64,000 nt of DNA from Streptomyces sp. WM4235. GTDB taxonomy: Bacteria; Actinomycetota; Actinomycetes; Streptomycetales; Streptomycetaceae. A model generated the notes under the pieces. It made no database searches. It was not told the DNA's origin and was given only the letters and a program-made list of their open reading frames with translations. The first letter of the stretch is position 1. Every line of letters begins with the position of its first letter. The stretch is from NCBI RefSeq assembly GCF_001279725.1, contig NZ_LGDE01000113.1, forward strand, positions 1 through 64,000. The letters run 5' to 3'. The position numbers were made by a program, and so were the translations under genes. Below are positions 50,961-61,671 of this stretch, piece after piece.

Positions 50961-51857
50961 TCAACGCGGCGGCTTCGCCGCCGTCACCTGTCGGTGCGCG
51001 AGTTCCGCCAGCCGGGCCTGTCCGTCCTTCCCCGGATGGAAGAAGTCCCAGCGGCTCAACTGCTCGGCCGAGAAGGGGTACTGGAACACCGCACCCCCGT
51101 CGTAACGGCAGAGCGGGTCCTTCGCGCAGACCTCGCGCAGTACCTCGTTGTACTCGACCACCCGCGCCCGCACCTCCTCCCGTCGCGAGGTCGCGCCCGT
51201 CGCCAGGGAGAGCGGATCGGCCAGCATCGACTGGCAGATCCCCAGCTTCCAGATCTGGCGCACCATCGGCAGGTCCTTGCCCTGTTCCCACAGCCGCTGG
51301 AGGTCCGGCACCGAGGAGACGTACACCTGCGAGGTCGGGGACGCCGCCCGCAGGCCGGCCAGCGCCTTCTCGAAACCGGCCCGGAAGTCGGCCACCGAGG
51401 TCATCGACGAAGCCAGCGGCCGGCAGGCGTCGTTGGAGCCCACCATGACCGTGACCAGGTCGGGCTTGTGCGCGGCGGCCGAAGCCAGCTGCCCCGGCAG
51501 GTCCGCCATGCGCGAGCCGGTCACCGCGTGGTTCCAACTGCGCGCGGGCGCCTGGGCGGCCCCGATGAGGCGGGTGGCGAGGGAGTCGACCGCGGGGTCG
51601 TCGCCGGTCGCCCAGGAGACCTCCGGGCAGTCCGCCAACACCGAACAGGCGTCGAAGCCGCGCGTGATGGAGTCGCCGACGGCGGCGATCGAGGTCGGCG
51701 CGGTGTTCCAACGGGGACCCGCCTGCGCCCCCCGCTCGCCCTCGGACGCCGGCTCGCCACCGTCACACCCCGTGACCACCCCGGCCAGCACGGCGACCGC
51801 CGCGAGCGCGCCCGTCAGCCTCCTGCGCGCGCGACGGCGTGGAGCGGTGGTGCCCAT
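50961..51857 (-). CDS. SGNH/GDSL-family esterase, lipoprotein
   Basis: This 298-residue exported hydrolase has a basic twin-arginine-like start (APRRRARRRL), a hydrophobic stretch and lipobox VVTGC with Cys near 31. The SGNH blocks are block I AAVGDSITRG, block III VMVGSNDAC and block V WDFFHPGKDG with the catalytic His. Six or more cysteines may form disulphides, as in the Streptomyces lipase SCO1725 group. It likely cleaves esters at the outer membrane face or in the wall. Confidence 0.88.
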   Translation of the reverse strand: MGTTAPRRRARRRLTGALAAVAVLAGVVTGCDGGEPASEGERGAQAGPRWNTAPTSIAAVGDSITRGFDACSVLADCPEVSWATGDDPAVDSLATRLIGAAQAPARSWNHAVTGSRMADLPGQLASAAAHKPDLVTVMVGSNDACRPLASSMTSVADFRAGFEKALAGLRAASPTSQVYVSSVPDLQRLWEQGKDLPMVRQIWKLGICQSMLADPLSLATGATSRREEVRARVVEYNEVLREVCAKDPLCRYDGGAVFQYPFSAEQLSRWDFFHPGKDGQARLAELAHRQVTAAKPPR

Positions 51858-52104
51858 CGGGTGGTCCCTCCCTCGTCGCCCCGTCCTTCCGGGGCGTCCT
51901 GCTGAGTGAATGCTCTGCGTTCACGGGGTTTGGAGCGACCGTACGTCACACCGGGACCCCCCGCGCACGGTAGCTTTTTCCCGTGGCGTTTCGGCCGCAC
52001 GTCCCACGACGCAATGTCAGATCATTTCCGGTAAATTACATCACGTCACATACTGTCCGTTTTCTGGAGTTTATTCCCGACCTCGTCCCACACTGGAGGT
52101 CCCG
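51858..52104. promoter_or_regulatory. A+T-richer intergenic region upstream of DUF3145 gene
   Basis: This 247-bp region between divergent genes is unusually A+T-rich for the window (for example TTTCCGGTAAATTACATCAC and GTCCGTTTTCTGGAGTTTAT around 52027-52074). It must contain the DUF3145 promoter, and probably that of the SGNH gene nearer 51860. I did not fix -35/-10 boxes. Confidence 0.5.
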
Positions 52105-52599
52105 GTGACGACACGTGGAGTTCTGTACGTGCATTCCGCGCCGCGTGCGCTCTGCCCGCACGTGGAATGGGCTGTTGCGGGCGTACTCGGGGTGCGGGTG
52201 AACCTCGACTGGATCAGACAGCCCGCCTCCCCCGGCACCTGGAGAGCCGAATTCTCCTGGCAGGCCGAAGCGGGCACCGCGTCGAAACTCGCATCCGCCC
52301 TGCGCGGCTGGCACCTGTTGCGCTTCGAGGTGACGGCCGAACCCTGCTCGACCTCCGAGGGCGAGCGATACAGCTCCACCCCGGAACTCGGCATCTTCCA
52401 CGCCGTCACCGGAATGCACGGAGACATCCTCGTCCCCGAGGACCGACTGCGCGCCGCCCTCGTCCGATCCGCGCACGGCGAGACCGACCTGGAAGCCGAG
52501 ATCGCCAAACTGCTCGGCAAGCCCTGGGACGACGAGTTGGAGCCGTTCCGCCACGCCGGCGAAGGCGCCCCCGTGCGCTGGCTCCACCAGGTGGTCTGA
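52105..52599 (+). CDS. DUF3145 protein
   Basis: This 164-residue soluble protein is of the DUF3145 family (TRGVLYVHSAPRALCPHVEWA at the N-terminus, VRVNLDWIRQPASPG, FEVTAEPCSTSEGERYSSTPELGIFHA). The family is actinobacterial and uncharacterised. Its place opposite fabF is conserved in Streptomyces as far as I know, which hints at a link to lipid or cell-wall metabolism. GTG at 52105 has GGAGG 6 nt upstream. A perfect 19-bp terminator follows. Confidence 0.9.
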   Translation: MTTRGVLYVHSAPRALCPHVEWAVAGVLGVRVNLDWIRQPASPGTWRAEFSWQAEAGTASKLASALRGWHLLRFEVTAEPCSTSEGERYSSTPELGIFHAVTGMHGDILVPEDRLRAALVRSAHGETDLEAEIAKLLGKPWDDELEPFRHAGEGAPVRWLHQVV

Positions 52600-52623
52600 C
52601 CCCGCGACACACGGACGACACGC

Positions 52624-52665
52624 GAGAGGGGCCCCACCCGGCAACCGCCGGGTGGGGCCCCTCTC
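52624..52665. terminator. Perfect 19-bp bidirectional terminator between DUF3145 and fabF
   Basis: GAGAGGGGCCCCACCCGGC (52624-52642) pairs perfectly with GCCGGGTGGGGCCCCTCTC (52647-52665) around AACC. It closes both converging transcripts, including the whole fatty acid operon. Confidence 0.92.
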
Positions 52666-52681
52666 ACTCGGTGCGCGCGAC

Positions 52682-53947
52682 TCAGACGGAGCGGAACGCC
52701 AGCGAGACGTTGTGCCCGCCGAAACCGAAGGAGTTGTTGATCGCGGAGATCGGACCGTCGACGGGCAGCTTGCGCGGCTCGCCGCGAACGATGTCCGCGT
52801 CGATGTCGTCGTCCAGGTCGTCGATGTTGATCGTCGGCGGGGCGATCCGGTTGTACAGCGCCAGCACGGTCGCCACCGTCTCGATGCCGCCGGCACCACC
52901 CAGCAGGTGACCGGTCATCGACTTGGTCGCGGAGATCGCGATGTGGTCGAGGTCGTCGCCCAGCACCTTGCGCAGCGCCTTCAGCTCGGCCGTGTCCCCC
53001 TGCGGGGTGGACGTGGCGTGCGCGTTCAGGTGCACCAGCTCGGCCGGGTCCAGACCCGTGTTGTCGAGCAGGTTCCGCAGCGCGGCGGCGACGCCGCGGC
53101 CCGTGGGCTCCGGCTGCGCGATGTGGTGGCTGTCCGCGGACAGACCCTGACCCAGGACCTCGCAGTACACCCGCGCACCGCGCGCGGCGGCGTGCTCGGC
53201 GGACTCCAGGATGACCACGCCGGCGCCCTCGCCGAGGACGAAGCCGTCACGGGCCTTGTCGTACGGGCGCGAGGCCTGCTCGGGGTGATCGTTGTTCTTG
53301 GACATCGCCATCATGTTGGCGAACGCGGCGATCGGCAGCGGGTGGATCGCAGCCTCGGTACCGCCGGCGACGACCACGTCGGCACGGCCGGTACGGATCA
53401 TCTCCACGGCGTAGCCGATGGCCTCGGCACCCGAGGCGCACGCGCTGACCGGGGTGTGAACGCCCGCGCGGGCGTTGACCTCCAGGCCGACGTTGGCCGA
53501 GGGGCCGTTCGGCATGAGCATGGGGACGGTGTGCGGGGAGACCCGGCGCACACCCTTCTCCTTCAGTACGTCGTACTGGTCGAGCAGGGTCGTCACGCCA
53601 CCGATTCCGGAGGCGATCACGGTACCCAGACGCTCGGGCGCGATGGACTCGTCCTCGCCGGCCGGGGCGGTGTACCCCGCGTCGGCCCAGGCCTCGCGGG
53701 CCGCGATGACGGCGAACTGCGCCGAGCGGTCCAACTTGCGGGCCAGCGGACGGGGCAGTACCTCGCTCGGGTCCACGGCGGCCTGCGCGGCGATACGGAC
53801 CGGCAGTTCGGCGAAACGCTCGCCCTCCAGGGGCGATACGCCGGAACGGCCGGCAAGCAGACCTTCCCAGGTCGAAGCGCTGTCGCCACCCAGCGGAGTG
53901 GTTGCGCCGATACCGGTGACGACCACGGTGCGATTGGTCGGGCTCAC
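52682..53947 (-). CDS. fabF: 3-oxoacyl-[acyl-carrier-protein] synthase II
   Basis: This 421-residue condensing enzyme elongates acyl-ACP in type II fatty acid synthesis. The catalytic Cys is in VSACASGAEAIG, the two histidines are in NAHATSTPQGD and MTGHLLGGAGG, and the C-terminal NNSFGFGGHN motif is present. It is the last gene of the fabD-fabH-acpP-fabF operon, 79 bp after acpP. GTG at 53947 is chosen as the start with GGAGAAAG upstream. Confidence 0.96.
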   Translation of the reverse strand: MSPTNRTVVVTGIGATTPLGGDSASTWEGLLAGRSGVSPLEGERFAELPVRIAAQAAVDPSEVLPRPLARKLDRSAQFAVIAAREAWADAGYTAPAGEDESIAPERLGTVIASGIGGVTTLLDQYDVLKEKGVRRVSPHTVPMLMPNGPSANVGLEVNARAGVHTPVSACASGAEAIGYAVEMIRTGRADVVVAGGTEAAIHPLPIAAFANMMAMSKNNDHPEQASRPYDKARDGFVLGEGAGVVILESAEHAAARGARVYCEVLGQGLSADSHHIAQPEPTGRGVAAALRNLLDNTGLDPAELVHLNAHATSTPQGDTAELKALRKVLGDDLDHIAISATKSMTGHLLGGAGGIETVATVLALYNRIAPPTINIDDLDDDIDADIVRGEPRKLPVDGPISAINNSFGFGGHNVSLAFRSV

Positions 53948-54026
53948 AGGAATTCTTTCTCCACGTCTCAGGGGGTGCTGAATTGTCACGGCGCCACCGC
54001 CAGGTGGCGACAAACGCTCGTCAGGC

Positions 54027-54275
54027 TCAGGCCTGGTTCTTCAGGATGTAGTCGGCGGCGTCGCCGACCGTCTTGAGGTTCTTGACGTCCTCGTCCGGGA
54101 TCTTGACCTCGAAGCGCTCTTCGGCGGCGACGACGACCTCGACCATGGACAGCGAGTCGACGTCCAGGTCGTCGGTGAAGGACTTGTCGAGCTGGACGTC
54201 CTCCTGCGGGATGCCGGCGATCTCGTTGACGATCTCCGCGAGACCTTCGAGGATCTCTTCCTGCGTGGCGGCCAT
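54027..54275 (-). CDS. acpP: Acyl carrier protein of fatty acid synthesis
   Basis: This 82-residue acidic helical protein has the phosphopantetheine attachment Ser in DLDVDSLSMVEV (about 41). The length matches the Streptomyces FAS ACP. It carries growing acyl chains between FabD, FabH and FabF, whose genes surround it. AAGAAGGAGC precedes the ATG, a strong Shine-Dalgarno fitting its high abundance. Confidence 0.97.
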   Translation of the reverse strand: MAATQEEILEGLAEIVNEIAGIPQEDVQLDKSFTDDLDVDSLSMVEVVVAAEERFEVKIPDEDVKNLKTVGDAADYILKNQA

Positions 54276-54330
54276 GTGGCGCTCCTTCTTTAGCTGACTG
54301 GATGTTCAGGGAGGGAAAGGGATCCCGACC

Positions 54331-55335
<1,005 letters not shown>

Positions 55336-55354
55336 GCTGTGTGGGCTCCTTCTC

Positions 55355-56278
55355 TCAGACCGCGTGCTCGGCGAGGAGCGCGGCGGCCTTGTCGAGATCG
55401 TCCGGCGTCTTCAGGGCGACGGCCGGTACGCCCTTGAGCGCACGCTTGGCCAGACCCTGAAGGGTGCCGCCCGGGCAGAGCTCGACGATCCCGGTGACGC
55501 CCAGTTCGGCGAACGTCTCCATGCACAGGTCCCAACGGACCGGGTTGGCCACCTGGCCGACCAGCCGGGCGACGACATCGGCGCCCGTGGTCACGACCCG
55601 ACCGTCCTTGTTCGACACGTACTTCAGCGCCGGGTCCGCCGGGTCGAGGGCCTCGACGGCCTTCTCCAGCGTGGCGACCGCGGGCGCCATGTGGTGGGTG
55701 TGGAACGCGCCCGCGACCTTGAGGGCGACGACCTTCATGGAGCCTTCGGGCTTGTCGGCCACGAGGGCGGCGATCTGCTCCGCGGTGCCGGCGGCCACGA
55801 TCTGGCCCGCACCGTTGATGTTCGCCGGGGTCAGCCCCAGCTTCTCCAGGTGCGCGACGACCACGTCACGGTCACCGCCCAGCACCGCGGCCATGCCGGT
55901 CTCGGTGACGGCGGCGGCCTCGGCCATGCCGAGCCCCCGGGTGCGTACGAACGACAGCGCGTCGTCCTCGCTCAGCACACCGGCGTACGCGGCCGCGGTG
56001 ATCTCACCGACGCTGTGACCGGCGACCGCGCCGAAGGCGGTCGTGGTGCCGAGCGCGGAGGCGGACAGCAGACCCGCGGCGACCAGCAGCGGCTGGGCCA
56101 CCGCCGTGTCGCGGATCTCGTCCGCGTCGGCCTTCGTGCCGTAGTGGGCAAGGTCGAGCCCGATGGCGTCGGACCACCCCGCGACGCGCTCGGCGGCGCC
56201 GGGGAGTTCGAGCCAGGGAGTCAGGAAGCCGGGCGTCTGAGCGCCTTGGCCTGGAGCGACGAGTACGAGCACCCTCAC
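55355..56278 (-). CDS. fabD: Malonyl-CoA:ACP transacylase
   Basis: This 307-residue enzyme loads malonyl onto AcpP. The N-terminal VAPGQGAQTPGFL and the nucleophile Ser in VAGHSVGEITAAAYAG are clear; the active-site His lies in GAFHTHHMAPA. It is first in the operon, and its promoter region (56279-56361) directly follows fasR. The GTG at 56278 is taken as the start with AAGAGAG close upstream; a second GTG two codons later is possible. Confidence 0.96.
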   Translation of the reverse strand: MRVLVLVAPGQGAQTPGFLTPWLELPGAAERVAGWSDAIGLDLAHYGTKADADEIRDTAVAQPLLVAAGLLSASALGTTTAFGAVAGHSVGEITAAAYAGVLSEDDALSFVRTRGLGMAEAAAVTETGMAAVLGGDRDVVVAHLEKLGLTPANINGAGQIVAAGTAEQIAALVADKPEGSMKVVALKVAGAFHTHHMAPAVATLEKAVEALDPADPALKYVSNKDGRVVTTGADVVARLVGQVANPVRWDLCMETFAELGVTGIVELCPGGTLQGLAKRALKGVPAVALKTPDDLDKAAALLAEHAV

Positions 56279-56340
56279 ACTCTCTCTTGTATGTGGCCCG
56301 CGCCGCCCGTGGGGACAGGGACGAAGAACCGACGGGGTAA

Positions 56341-56357
56341 TTGTTGATGTCCGACAA
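56341..56357 (-). promoter_or_regulatory. Inverted repeat TTGT-N9-ACAA in the fabD promoter, candidate FasR site
   Basis: TTGTTGATGTCCGACAA lies 63 bp upstream of the fabD start in A+T-richer sequence, between fasR and fabD. FasR of S. coelicolor is known to activate this operon by binding this promoter; that this repeat is the site is inference. Confidence 0.5.
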
Positions 56358-56361
56358 AAGT

Positions 56362-57591
56362 CTAGGACTGGGGATCGCCGTCGGCCAGGCGCCCCAGGAT
56401 CAGGGCGATCCGCAACGTGAACGCCGAACGGACATCGGAGGGTGACCAGCCGGTGACGTCGGTCACACGTCGGAGCCGGTAGCGCACCGTGTTCGGGTGG
56501 ACGAACAGCATCCGCGCGGCCCCTTCCAGACTGCTCGCCTGCTCCAGGTAGACGCTCAGCGTCTCCAGGAGTGCCGACCCCGCCTCCTCCAGTGGTCTGT
56601 AGATCTCCTCCACCAACTGCTCCCTCGCCGAGGGATCGGAGGCGATGGCGCGCTCGGGCAGGAGATCATCCGCCAGAACGGGGCGCGGCGCGTCCTGCCA
56701 CGCCGTACAGGCCTTCAGTCCGGCCGCGGCGGCCTGCGCCGACTTCGTCGCGTTCAGCAGGTCCGGGACCACCGGACCCGCCACCACGGGACCCGCCGCG
56801 AACGGTCCGATCAGGGACTTCGCCACCTGCATCGGGTTGTCGCTGCCGCCCGCGATGACCACCAGCCGGTCGCCCAGCACACCCGTGAGGACCTGGAGCT
56901 TGTGGTGCCGGGCCGCGCGCCGGATCGCCTCGACCGTCAGTTCGCTGTCCCCGTCCGGGGCGGTGCCCAGGATGACGCACACGTGCTCCGGCGAGTTCCA
57001 GCCCAGCGCCGCGGCCCGGGACAGGGCGCCCTCGTCGGCCTCGCCCGACAGCACCGCGTTGACGACCAGGGACTCCAGCCGGGCGTCCCACGCCCCGCGC
57101 GCCTCGGCCGCCTGGGCGTACACCTGGGCCGTCGCGAAGGCGATCTCCCGGGCGTACACCAGCAGCGCCTCCCGCAGGATCGACTCGTCGCCGGGGGCCG
57201 CGACCTCGTCGATCGCGGTCTCCATCACCTCGATCGTCGTGCGGACCATCTCCACGGTCTGCCGCAGCGTGATCGCCCGGGTCAGTTCGCGCGGAGCCGT
57301 CCCGAACACGTCGGTCGAGATCGCCTGCGGGGTCTCCGGGTGCCGGAACCACTCCGTGAACGCGGCGATGCCCGCCTGGGCGACCAGGCCGATCCAGGAC
57401 CGGTTCTCCGGCGGCATCGCCCGGTACCACGGCAGGGTCTCGTCCATGCGCGCGATGGCGTTGGCGGCGAGCCGACCGGAGGATTTCTCCAGCCTGCGCA
57501 GCGTCGCGGTGTGCGGATGGGCGGGGTGCGCGGCATGCGCCGGGTGCGCGGGGCTGGTCTCGGGAGAAGGCTCACGTTCGGGTTGGGGCAC
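56362..57591 (-). CDS. fasR: FasR, PucR/CdaR-type activator of fatty acid synthesis
   Basis: This 409-residue regulator has a central domain and a C-terminal PucR-type helix-turn-helix (about 335-395; LEGAARMLFVHPNTVRYRLRRVTDVTG). S. coelicolor FasR, encoded at the same place upstream of fabD, activates the fas operon and is essential; the gene order here is the same. An unusual AHPAH-type repeat (PAHPAHAAHPAHPHT, about 14-28) sits at the N-terminus. The stop lies 83 bp from fabD. Confidence 0.92.
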   Translation of the reverse strand: MPQPEREPSPETSPAHPAHAAHPAHPHTATLRRLEKSSGRLAANAIARMDETLPWYRAMPPENRSWIGLVAQAGIAAFTEWFRHPETPQAISTDVFGTAPRELTRAITLRQTVEMVRTTIEVMETAIDEVAAPGDESILREALLVYAREIAFATAQVYAQAAEARGAWDARLESLVVNAVLSGEADEGALSRAAALGWNSPEHVCVILGTAPDGDSELTVEAIRRAARHHKLQVLTGVLGDRLVVIAGGSDNPMQVAKSLIGPFAAGPVVAGPVVPDLLNATKSAQAAAAGLKACTAWQDAPRPVLADDLLPERAIASDPSAREQLVEEIYRPLEEAGSALLETLSVYLEQASSLEGAARMLFVHPNTVRYRLRRVTDVTGWSPSDVRSAFTLRIALILGRLADGDPQS

Positions 57592-57695
57592 GGGACAAGA
57601 CTGCCCTATCGGCGCCCCGGCGCGGACTCCGGTCTCGCGGCGCAGGGCCCGCGCCCCGAGTCGCGCCGCGGCCGGCGGGGTCTACGGTGGCCTTC

Positions 57696-58352
57696 ATGAT
57701 TGATGTACGCCGCGCCGCCGACCGGTACGAGGGCGGGGACCCGGCCGCCGGGATCACGACCCGGCACGCCTTCTCCTTCGGGTCCTTCTACGACCCGGAC
57801 AACATCCGTTTCGGCCCGGTGCTGGCCTGCAACGAGGAGACCCTGCGGCCCGGCTCCGGCTTCGAGGAGCACGCGCACAGCCACACCGAGATCGTCACCT
57901 GGGTGGTCGAGGGCGAACTCACCCACAAGGACAGCGCCGGCGGGCACAGCGGGCAGGTGCGCCCCGGCGACGTGCAGCACTTCGGCACCGGATCCGGGGC
58001 GCGGCACGTCGAGCGCAACGACGGCCCGGAGCGGCTGCGGTTCGTACAGACCTGGCTCGCCCCGCTCGTGGCGGGCGGCGAGCCCTCGTACACGCTCGTT
58101 CGGGACCTCGCCGACGGCGCCGCGTACGAGATCCCCGCGGCCGGTGCCGTACTGCGCGTGCGGCGGCCCGGCGCGGGCGAGCGGGTCGCCGTGCCGGTCG
58201 CCGAGCGGATCTACCTGCACGTCGTCCGGGGGGACCTGCGGCTCGACGGGGAGGAACTGGGCCCCGGCGACTCGGCGCGGATCACCCGCGAGAGCGGGTT
58301 GGAGATCACCGCGGGCTCCCCGGGGGAACTGCTGATCTGGGAGCTGCCGTAG
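57696..58352 (+). CDS. Pirin-family bicupin protein
   Basis: This 218-residue protein has the pirin N-terminal cupin with metal ligands in FEEHAHSHTEIVTWVVEGEL and RPGDVQHFGTG, and a degenerate second cupin (about 140-218). Pirins bind iron; some have quercetinase activity and others are redox-linked regulators. The ATG at 57696 (MIDVRRA) fits homologues better than GTG at 57687. It is divergent from fasR. Confidence 0.9.
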   Translation: MIDVRRAADRYEGGDPAAGITTRHAFSFGSFYDPDNIRFGPVLACNEETLRPGSGFEEHAHSHTEIVTWVVEGELTHKDSAGGHSGQVRPGDVQHFGTGSGARHVERNDGPERLRFVQTWLAPLVAGGEPSYTLVRDLADGAAYEIPAAGAVLRVRRPGAGERVAVPVAERIYLHVVRGDLRLDGEELGPGDSARITRESGLEITAGSPGELLIWELP

Positions 58353-58376
58353 CGGCTGCCCCGCGGATCCGGCGGA

Positions 58377-59204
58377 TCAGGAACGCAGTTCGGCGAGGAC
58401 CGCGTCCGTGAACGGGGTCCAGGCCTCCACGGCCCACGGGCCGAAGGCGCGGTCGGTCAGCGCCACGCACGCGGCGCGCGCCTCCGGGTCCACCCACAGG
58501 AAGGTGCCCGACTGGCCGAAGTGCCCGAAGGTCCGGGGCGAGGACGTGTGACCCGTCCAGTGCGGGGACTTGCCGTCGCGGATCTCCAGGCCGAGCCCCC
58601 AGTCGTTGGGGGACTGGTGCCCGTAGCCCGGCAGGACGCCCTTGAGGCCCGGGTGCACGACGGCGGTGGCCTCGGCGACGGTGCGGACGTCGAGCAGCCG
58701 GGGCGCCTGGAGCTCGGCGGCGAACCGCGTCAGGTCGGACACGGTGGACACGCCGTCCTTCGCGGGGGAGCCGTGCAGCACGCTCGACGCCATGCCCAGC
58801 GGTTCGAAGACGGCCTGGTGCAGGTACTCGGCGAAGGGGATGCCGGTGGCCTTCGCGATGTGGTCGCCTAGCACCTCGAAACCGGCGTTGGAGTACAGCC
58901 GGCGCTGCCCGGGAGCCCCCGTCACACGGTGCTCGTCGAAGGCCAGCCCGCTGGTGTGCGCGAGCAGGTGACGGACCGTGGAACCCTCCGGTCCGGCCGG
59001 TTCGTCCAGTTCGATCGCCCCCTCCTCGTACGCGACGAGGGCGGCGTACGCGGCGAGCGGCTTGGTCACCGAGGCCAGGCGGAACGGGTGGTCGACGGGG
59101 CCGTGGGAACCGGCCGTGCTCCCGTCGGCGCGGACCACGGCGGCGGCGGCCGTCGTCACCGGCCAGTTCTCGATGATCCGCAGACTCTCCAGGCTGTTCT
59201 CCAT
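58377..59204 (-). CDS. Serine hydrolase, beta-lactamase/PBP4* family
   Basis: This 275-residue enzyme has the class C-type active site: SVTK (Ser-x-x-Lys, near 45-48), YSN (near 104-106) and HFGQSG in place of KTG. There is no signal peptide, so it is cytoplasmic and more probably an esterase or D-amino-peptide hydrolase than a beta-lactamase. It is divergent from the MerR gene across a 51-bp region that holds the MerR promoter, so it may share that control. Confidence 0.88.
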   Translation of the reverse strand: MENSLESLRIIENWPVTTAAAAVVRADGSTAGSHGPVDHPFRLASVTKPLAAYAALVAYEEGAIELDEPAGPEGSTVRHLLAHTSGLAFDEHRVTGAPGQRRLYSNAGFEVLGDHIAKATGIPFAEYLHQAVFEPLGMASSVLHGSPAKDGVSTVSDLTRFAAELQAPRLLDVRTVAEATAVVHPGLKGVLPGYGHQSPNDWGLGLEIRDGKSPHWTGHTSSPRTFGHFGQSGTFLWVDPEARAACVALTDRAFGPWAVEAWTPFTDAVLAELRS

Positions 59205-59218
59205 GCGGCCGAGCCTAC

Positions 59219-59249
59219 TTGCCTGGAGTGCGCTCCAAGGTTTTAGCGT
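59219..59249 (+). promoter_or_regulatory. MerR-type promoter with 19-bp spacer and internal dyad
   Basis: -35 TTGCCT (59219-59224) and -10 TAGCGT (59244-59249) are 19 bp apart. The dyad CCTGGAG-TGCG-CTCCAAGG fills the spacer. Overlong spacers with a dyad are the hallmark of MerR-activated promoters. The -10 ends 6 nt before the merR ATG, implying a leaderless message. Confidence 0.82.
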
Positions 59250-59255
59250 GGAGTC

Positions 59256-59644
59256 ATGAGCCTGACGCAGACGCGGTACACGATCAGCGAGGTCGAGGCC
59301 CGCACCGGTCTGACCCAGCACACACTGCGCTGGTACGAGCGGATCGGCCTGATGCCGCACGTGGACCGCTCCCACTCGGGACAGCGGCGGTTCACCGACA
59401 AGGACCTCGACTGGCTGGCCTTCGTGGGCAAGCTGCGCGCCACCGGGATGTCGGTGGCGGACATGGTCCGGTACGCGGAACTGGTCCGCGAGGGCGCGCA
59501 CACCGTCGACCAGCGGCGCGAGCTGCTGGAGCGGACGCGCCGCGAGGTGCGGTCGCGGATCACGGAGCTGACCGACGCGCTCGCCGTACTGGACTACAAG
59601 ATCGGGATGTACTCGATGGGCACGACGACGGGGAAGGCACGGCC

Positions 59645-59648
<4 letters not shown>
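59256..59648 (+). CDS. MerR-family activator of the aldo/keto reductase gene
   Basis: This 130-residue protein has the N-terminal winged helix (YTISEVEARTGLTQHTLRWYERIGLMPHV, about 7-35), HSGQRRFTDKDLDWLAFVGKLRATGMSV, and a coiled-coil dimer helix (about 78-120). It has no cysteine for metal binding, so its signal is organic or unknown. It should bind the dyad in its own promoter, and it overlaps the reductase gene by 4 bp (ATGA). Confidence 0.92.
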
Positions 59649-60667
<1,019 letters not shown>

Positions 60668-60742
60668 GCCGTCGTCTTCGGATCCGGCGCGGTGGTGGGG
60701 GAGGCCGTCCCCCGTTGGGAGGCCGTCCCCCCGCCGCCGCGC

Positions 60743-61567
60743 TCAGGCGTCGGCCGCGAAGCGGTCGCGCAGGGCCGTGTACTCGGCGTCGGTGAGCAGG
60801 CCCGCGCCGTGCAGCTCGCTCAGGTGCCGGAGCCGCTCGTCGACCTGCGGGTGCGGATCGGAACCGGCCCTTCCGCCGACGGCGGCGAGGACGGACGCGG
60901 CGAACGGCAGCGACTCGTGCACCGCCCCGTATCCGATCCCGAACACCGCGGCCGCCAGGTCGTGGTCGGGCCGCGCGTCACCGGCGGCGACGCCGTCGCG
61001 GGGCAGGAGCCGCAGATGGCCGTCCGGGCCGTCGGGGGAGCGCCACTCGACCCCGCCGATCTCGGCCAGCGGGTACCGCTGGTCGCCCGCTTTCCACTTC
61101 GTGCCGCTGGCGCCCGTGCGCGACCACTGGAAGGTGACCGCCGAACCGTCGAAGCCCACCCGTGCGTCGTACGCCTTCAGGTGGATCGGCGGTTCCGGGG
61201 CGCGGACCAGGAATCGTTCGGCCGGTGCGGCGGGTCCCAGCCGTCCCCGCAGGGCGTCGACCAGCGAAGCCGCCCGGGGTGCCCGATCGCCGGGCAGGAC
61301 CAGGCGGTACGGGTCGCAGGCTTCCTTCAGCTGCCCCGCGGCGACCTCCATCAGCGGATCCGCTCCCGGGCGCGGGACGGCGCGCAGCACCGCCGTGTCC
61401 CGTTTCCCCCCGGTCACGGTCACCTCGGACAGCGCCTCCAGGGGGATGTGTCGTTCCCCCAGGGCGTGCCAGAGCCTCGGTGTGCGCAGCCCCCTCGTGA
61501 AGCGGATGATCACCGCGTCCGAGTCGAGTTCCCAGACGGCATGGTTTCCGGCCAATACATCCCCCAT
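60743..61567 (-). CDS. DUF4429 protein with C-terminal SHOCT motif
   Basis: This 274-residue protein has two DUF4429-type beta domains, FTRGLRTPRLWHALGERHIPLEALSEV near the start and a second repeat near 128-170 (VGFDGSAVTFQW). It ends with a SHOCT-like helical pair (LRHLSELHGAGLLTDAEYTALRDRF, about 245-270). Both domains are common and uncharacterised in Streptomyces; they resemble PH-like modules. The ATG at 61567 is used; another ATG lies three codons upstream. Confidence 0.82.
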   Translation of the reverse strand: MGDVLAGNHAVWELDSDAVIIRFTRGLRTPRLWHALGERHIPLEALSEVTVTGGKRDTAVLRAVPRPGADPLMEVAAGQLKEACDPYRLVLPGDRAPRAASLVDALRGRLGPAAPAERFLVRAPEPPIHLKAYDARVGFDGSAVTFQWSRTGASGTKWKAGDQRYPLAEIGGVEWRSPDGPDGHLRLLPRDGVAAGDARPDHDLAAAVFGIGYGAVHESLPFAASVLAAVGGRAGSDPHPQVDERLRHLSELHGAGLLTDAEYTALRDRFAADA

Positions 61568-61671
61568 GCGGCTCATCGTAGAGGGACGGGCCCCCGCGCG
61601 TCCCCTGGCCGCAGGAACGGTTTTCCCGCCCTCCATGCCCGGGAGTGCCCGTTTGCCCTCGTCAGCCCTGG

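Noticed and set aside
58377..59204. Calling the serine hydrolase a beta-lactamase resistance gene
   Set aside because: There is no signal peptide and the third motif is HxG-like without KTG. Esterase-type members share SxxK and YxN.
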